Assembly (NCBI GenBank): GCA_938084085.1
Contig: CALKDV010000282.1
Location: 1 to 9,187, forward strand
Reading direction: 5' to 3'
Length of the DNA stretch: 9,187 nt
Source: an uncultured Nannocystaceae bacterium
Lineage (GTDB): Bacteria; Myxococcota_A; Polyangia; Nannocystales; Nannocystaceae
Below the pieces are notes generated by a model. The model made no database searches. It was not told the DNA's origin and was given only the letters and a program-made list of their open reading frames with translations. Below, piece after piece: positions 6,056-9,187 of the stretch. Position 1 is the stretch's first letter. Every line of letters begins with the position of its first letter. Position numbers and translations under genes: made by a program.

Positions 6056-6631
6056 GTGGGAAGCGTCCTCTCTGCCATTTTTGCCACGTTCGTCTTGTTG
6101 GCCGGCGGGGTCGGACTCTTCGTCGCACGCCGGGCCCTCCGTCGCCGCAGTCGTCTTCGGCGCCTCGGCGCCCCTCGCATGGGCAGGGTGCTGCCCGCGG
6201 CCGACTCCGAGCCCACCGACGCCCAGTCGATCTTGCACGAATTGGGGCTCCGCACCGCGCAGCTTCGATATGAGCTTGAGGCCACGATGCAACAGGCCAT
6301 CGAATACACCCGGCTTCACGGAGAGCTCGGCCAAAGCACCCGCACCCCGCTCTGGCTGCGGGTAGAAGCGGAGGCGCTGGATCACGCCGCGCTGCTCGTA
6401 ACCCGCGCCCTCTCGGAGTGGGAGGCCTTCGCGCGCGCCTCCCTTGCAGAGGCGAGCGGTCGCAACTCGCTCCTCGGAGGCGAGCTTGAGGGGCTGCTCG
6501 AACAAGCGAAAGCCTGGATCTTGGACGGACCGCGCGAGATCGAGGACATCCGCCGGCTGAGCGCGCTCATCGACGGAGCGCGCGCCTTGGAACATGATCT
6601 AGCGTCTCGTCGCGGAACCCACTACCGTTAG
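6056..6631 (+). CDS. Single-pass membrane protein of unknown function
   Basis: Starts at GTG 6056, two bases after the hydrolase stop, with GGAAG (6043-6047) eight bases upstream, and encodes 191 residues. Residues 3-24 form one hydrophobic membrane segment, followed by a strongly basic stretch (25-44), so the bulk should face the cytoplasm. Residues about 55-185 are predicted helical from composition, rich in Leu, Ala and Glu with few Gly or Pro, and may form a helical bundle or coiled coil. I recognise no family and no catalytic motif. Its position, two bases after the hydrolase and three bases before relA, argues for co-expression with them. Codon use matches its neighbours. Confidence 0.75.
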   Translation: MGSVLSAIFATFVLLAGGVGLFVARRALRRRSRLRRLGAPRMGRVLPAADSEPTDAQSILHELGLRTAQLRYELEATMQQAIEYTRLHGELGQSTRTPLWLRVEAEALDHAALLVTRALSEWEAFARASLAEASGRNSLLGGELEGLLEQAKAWILDGPREIEDIRRLSALIDGARALEHDLASRRGTHYR

Positions 6632-6634
6632 CGC

Positions 6635-8782
6635 ATGGCCTCCGCAACCACCGATGCCCCGCAGCTCGACGAGCTCGCGAACCGGCTCGAGAACTCCACG
6701 CCTCCTCAAGAGCTTCACGCGCTCTCGGAGGCCGTGGCAGCGTTCGAGACCTCGGTGCAAGACGACGCCACCCGCCGCGCGTGCACGAGCATCACGCATC
6801 GATTGGTCGACCTTCGCCTCACGGCGCCAGTGGTCACTGCCACCATCCTGGCGCGACTGCGCCGCCTCAACCTGATCAGCGCAGACGCGATGGCGCACGC
6901 CTATGACCGGGAGGTCACGGCCCTGGTTGAAGGCATGATCCGCCTTGACGAATTGCAGTGGGGCTCGCTCGGCGGCGAGTCCAGTGAGAACCTGCGGCGA
7001 ATGTTCATGGCCATGGCCGCCGACATTCGCGTCGTCTTGATGATGCTCGCAACCCAGGTGGAGAAGATGCGGCGGCTACGCTCGCTGCCCGAGGAAGAGC
7101 GCGACAGCCTCGCCATGGAGACCATGGATGTGTTCGCCCCCCTCGCCAATCGCCTCGGCGTCTTCCAACTCAAATGGGAGCTTGAAGATCTCGCGCTTCG
7201 GCAGCTTGAGCCTAAAATTTACGCGGACATCAGCACCCACCTCGCGCAGCGACGCGGAGAGCGCAACGCCTTTGTTCAAGAGGCCATGGACGCGCTCTCT
7301 GACGCCCTCACCCCCCATGGCATCCACGCAGAAATATCTGGTCGCCCCAAACACATCTACAGCATCTACAAGAAGATGCAGCGCAAGCGCCTGCCCTTCG
7401 AGCAGATCTACGACGTGTTGGCGGTGCGCGTGCTCGTGGAGGAGATCTCAGAATGCTATGCGGTACTCGGCGTCGTGCACGGTATGTACACGCCCATCGC
7501 GGGTGAGTTTGACGACTACGTCGCCCGGCCGAAAGAAAACATGTACCAGTCGCTCCATACCGCGGTCGTGGGGCCCACCGGGCGACCCTTGGAAATACAG
7601 ATTCGCACCCGCGACATGCACCAATTCGCCGAATATGGTGTCGCCGCGCACTGGGCCTACAAGGAGGGTCGCAAGACCCACACGGCGGATCGCGAGTTCA
7701 ACCTGCTTCGCCAACTCATGGACTGGCAAAAGCAGGTCACCGACCCCTCACAGCTCGCGGAGTCCCTGCGCAACGACATCTTCCAAGATCGAGTCTATGT
7801 ATTTACGCCCGCGGGCGACGTCCTCGATTTTCCCAGCGGCGCGACGACCCTCGACTTCGCCTATCGAGTCCACACCCTCGTCGGACACCGATGCAGAGGG
7901 GCGCGCATGAACGGCCACATGGTGACGTTGGATACAGAGCTCGTCACCGGCGCTCGGGTGGAGATCCTCACAAAAAAACACCCTGAGCCCAGTCGCGATT
8001 GGCTCAACCCGCACCTCGGCTACCTCAAGACCTCCACGGCACGGCACAAGGTGCGGCACTGGTTTCGAGAGCAGGGCCGCGACGAGGCGATCTCCCAGGG
8101 TCGCGAGCAGGTCGCGCGCGAGCTCGCGAAGGCCGGCGTCGAACGTCCTGACCTCGACGCCGTCGCGAGTTCGTTCGGCTACGACCACTCCGACGAGTTG
8201 CACGCCGCGGTCGGTCATGGCGATCTCGGCGCACACACGATCGCGGTGAAGGTCCTCGAGGCCCTCACGCCCCCCCAGCCCGCGGATCCTCCTTCCATGG
8301 AAGCATCTGCAGCCAAACCCGTCGCTGGTGGCGCCGGGGGAGTCCGGCTCGATGGTGTGAGCGATATTTTGAGCCAGGCGGCGCGTTGCTGCGGTCCTGT
8401 GCCGGGAGACGACGTGATCGGCTTCATCAGTCGGGGGCGAGGCATCGTCATTCACCGCCGTAACTGCAGCAATATGGTGAACTGTCACGAGCCTGAACGA
8501 GTCGTCGAAATCGACTGGGGTGGTGATCGAAAGCATCGCTATCCGGTGTCCTTAGAGGTCGAAACCATCGACCGCCCGGGAGCCTTTCGCGATGTCGCCA
8601 ACGTCATCTCTAACCTTGGAGTAAATATGCGATCTGCGCGCTCCCAATCCGATCAGAGCGGACAAGTCGCCACTATCAACGTAACCATCGACGCGACCAC
8701 CGCGGAGGACGTCGTGCGTCTCCTCGGCCGGCTCGAGCGACTGCCCGTGGTGATAGCGGTGCGGCGACTCCGGGACAGCTAG
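6635..8782 (+). CDS. relA: Long RelA/SpoT homologue, probably synthetase-only (p)ppGpp synthase
   Basis: A 715-residue enzyme that transfers pyrophosphate from ATP to GDP/GTP. Domains: degenerate HD-hydrolase region (about 50-200); synthetase domain (about 230-345) with GRPKHIYSIYKKM, Asp260 in YDVLAVRV and Glu320 in LEIQIRT as the expected catalytic acids; TGS (385-450, HTLVGHRCRGARMNG); helical region; Cys module (RCCGPVPGD at 584-592, HRRNC at 607-611); and ACT (636-710). The hydrolase HDxxED motif is absent (LARLRRLNLISADA, 72-85), and the usual LADRxHNMRTL reads LATQVEKMRRL (138-148). EFDD (291-294) is the signature of synthetase-only RelA, where bifunctional enzymes have RxKD. A hydrolase must therefore be encoded elsewhere. 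The ATG follows the previous stop by three bases with no clear Shine-Dalgarno, so coupling is likely. A possible -1 frameshift site is described separately. Confidence 0.93.
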   Translation: MASATTDAPQLDELANRLENSTPPQELHALSEAVAAFETSVQDDATRRACTSITHRLVDLRLTAPVVTATILARLRRLNLISADAMAHAYDREVTALVEGMIRLDELQWGSLGGESSENLRRMFMAMAADIRVVLMMLATQVEKMRRLRSLPEEERDSLAMETMDVFAPLANRLGVFQLKWELEDLALRQLEPKIYADISTHLAQRRGERNAFVQEAMDALSDALTPHGIHAEISGRPKHIYSIYKKMQRKRLPFEQIYDVLAVRVLVEEISECYAVLGVVHGMYTPIAGEFDDYVARPKENMYQSLHTAVVGPTGRPLEIQIRTRDMHQFAEYGVAAHWAYKEGRKTHTADREFNLLRQLMDWQKQVTDPSQLAESLRNDIFQDRVYVFTPAGDVLDFPSGATTLDFAYRVHTLVGHRCRGARMNGHMVTLDTELVTGARVEILTKKHPEPSRDWLNPHLGYLKTSTARHKVRHWFREQGRDEAISQGREQVARELAKAGVERPDLDAVASSFGYDHSDELHAAVGHGDLGAHTIAVKVLEALTPPQPADPPSMEASAAKPVAGGAGGVRLDGVSDILSQAARCCGPVPGDDVIGFISRGRGIVIHRRNCSNMVNCHEPERVVEIDWGGDRKHRYPVSLEVETIDRPGAFRDVANVISNLGVNMRSARSQSDQSGQVATINVTIDATTAEDVVRLLGRLERLPVVIAVRRLRDS
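7957..8006 (+). promoter_or_regulatory. Candidate programmed -1 ribosomal frameshift signal in relA
   Basis: Elements in order: SD-like GGTGGAG (7957-7963); 8-base gap; A AAA AAA (7972-7978), in phase so that both tRNAs sit on AAA codons (Lys447, Lys448); 5-base spacer (7979-7983); inverted repeat TGAGCC (7984-7989) / GGCTCA (8001-8006) with an 11-base loop. After a -1 slip the next codons are ACA, CCC and then TGA (7984-7986). The product would be 450 residues ending ILTKKTP at the end of TGS. The layout matches the dnaX signal, but use is unproven. Confidence 0.35.
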
Positions 8783-9187
8783 CCTGTGAGTTCGACGCCC
8801 GTGGCGGTCAAGACCCACTCCGTCCGAGGCTTGGCCTCGACGGCCGCAGGATCGCCACCCGCGTCCTTCTCGAGGTGCTTGACCTGCGCAACCGTGAAGG
8901 TGCGAGAGGTGAGCACTCCCTCAACTTTGGCCTTCTTTCCCTTACCGTCAAACGGCACGGCGAAGGCGTGGTTCTTCATGATCACGCGCGCCTCCACCTC
9001 GGTGTCTTCAAGATCGCGCAGCACCATCCAACATCCCTTGGCCTGACAGACAGAGGTGACCTCACCCGCGACCAACACCGCATCCGGCGACGGCGACTTG
9101 GTGAGGGTTTGTACCGCGGATCCCAAGCCCACCGTCGACGTCGACGCGAAGGGCGAACCGAAGTGTCCGCTCCCCGTGACCTCGGCG
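8779..9187 (-). CDS. DUF4920-domain protein (5' end outside window)
   Basis: The minus-strand frame is open from the right edge to the stop at 8779-8781, showing about 135 C-terminal residues. A GTG at 9132 is an internal codon rather than the likely start, because the frame upstream keeps domain-like sequence (GHFGSPF). Family signatures are GEVTSVCQAKGCWMVL and the following VIMKNHAFAVPFDGKGKKAK...EGVL, as in DUF4920. The CQAKGC pair could bind a metal or form a disulfide. Family members are usually exported or lipid-anchored small proteins of unknown function; the signal would lie outside this window. It converges with relA, and the two stop codons share the tetranucleotide CTAG (8779-8782), leaving no room for a terminator between them. 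Confidence 0.83.
   Translation of the reverse strand, partial: AEVTGSGHFGSPFASTSTVGLGSAVQTLTKSPSPDAVLVAGEVTSVCQAKGCWMVLRDLEDTEVEARVIMKNHAFAVPFDGKGKKAKVEGVLTSRTFTVAQVKHLEKDAGGDPAAVEAKPRTEWVLTATGVELTG

Noticed and set aside
5490..6128. 212-residue minus-strand frame across the esterase and the membrane-protein gene
   Set aside because: It spans the junction of two coupled plus-strand genes and has an Arg-rich, motif-free product.
7748..8536. 262-residue minus-strand frame inside relA
   Set aside because: It is antisense to the TGS-to-Cys-module part of relA, which shows conserved motifs throughout, and has no recognisable domain of its own.

Overview
The window looks like a GC-rich chromosome segment from a myxobacterium-like bacterium (phylum Myxococcota, possibly near the Nannocystaceae). 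This is inferred from style: large secreted lipoproteins with low-complexity Asp/Gly and Gly-Thr-Thr-Asp linkers, a Cys-rich module of the 'GTEGCPC...GLVC..GIC' type, an IgGFc-binding-domain surface protein, and GC-ending codons in most genes. I see no rRNA, tRNA, CRISPR array, insertion sequence or phage gene.

Left part (1-4283), cell surface and periplasm. The 3' part of an IgGFc-binding-domain protein runs in from the left edge (1-1467, +). It is followed by a small beta-rich ORF (1650-1991, +) that may be the remnant of a secreted protein broken by an in-frame TGA. A short convergent gap with two hairpins follows. On the minus strand, a Tat-exported molybdopterin oxidoreductase (3501-4283) lies 34 bases upstream of a 470-residue Cys-rich lipoprotein (2054-3466), whose anchor-to-domain stalk is encoded by twelve 15-bp repeats. 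The two are probably one transcription unit. An 11-base motif with a palindromic core lies upstream of each.

Right part (4510-8782, +), a tightly packed four-gene unit: a Smr-domain protein, a YqiA-like alpha/beta hydrolase with a C-terminal extension, a single-pass membrane protein of unknown function, and a long RelA/SpoT homologue. The junctions are an ATGA overlap and gaps of 2 and 3 bases, so transcription and translation are probably coupled. The RelA protein has lost the HD-hydrolase motifs and carries the EFDD synthetase signature, so it reads as a dedicated (p)ppGpp synthetase. Both Smr proteins and long RelA enzymes are linked in other bacteria to stalled or collided ribosomes, so the operon may be a translation-stress module (inference). 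A gene for a DUF4920 protein converges from the right edge and shares its stop tetranucleotide CTAG with relA.

The most interesting signal is inside relA at 7957-8006: a Shine-Dalgarno-like GGTGGAG, an in-phase A AAA AAA heptamer, a 5-base spacer, a 6-bp hairpin, and a -1-frame TGA two codons past the slip. This is the layout of the dnaX programmed -1 frameshift. If used, it would give a 450-residue RelA ending at the TGS domain, close in length to the constitutively active RelA' fragment of E. coli.
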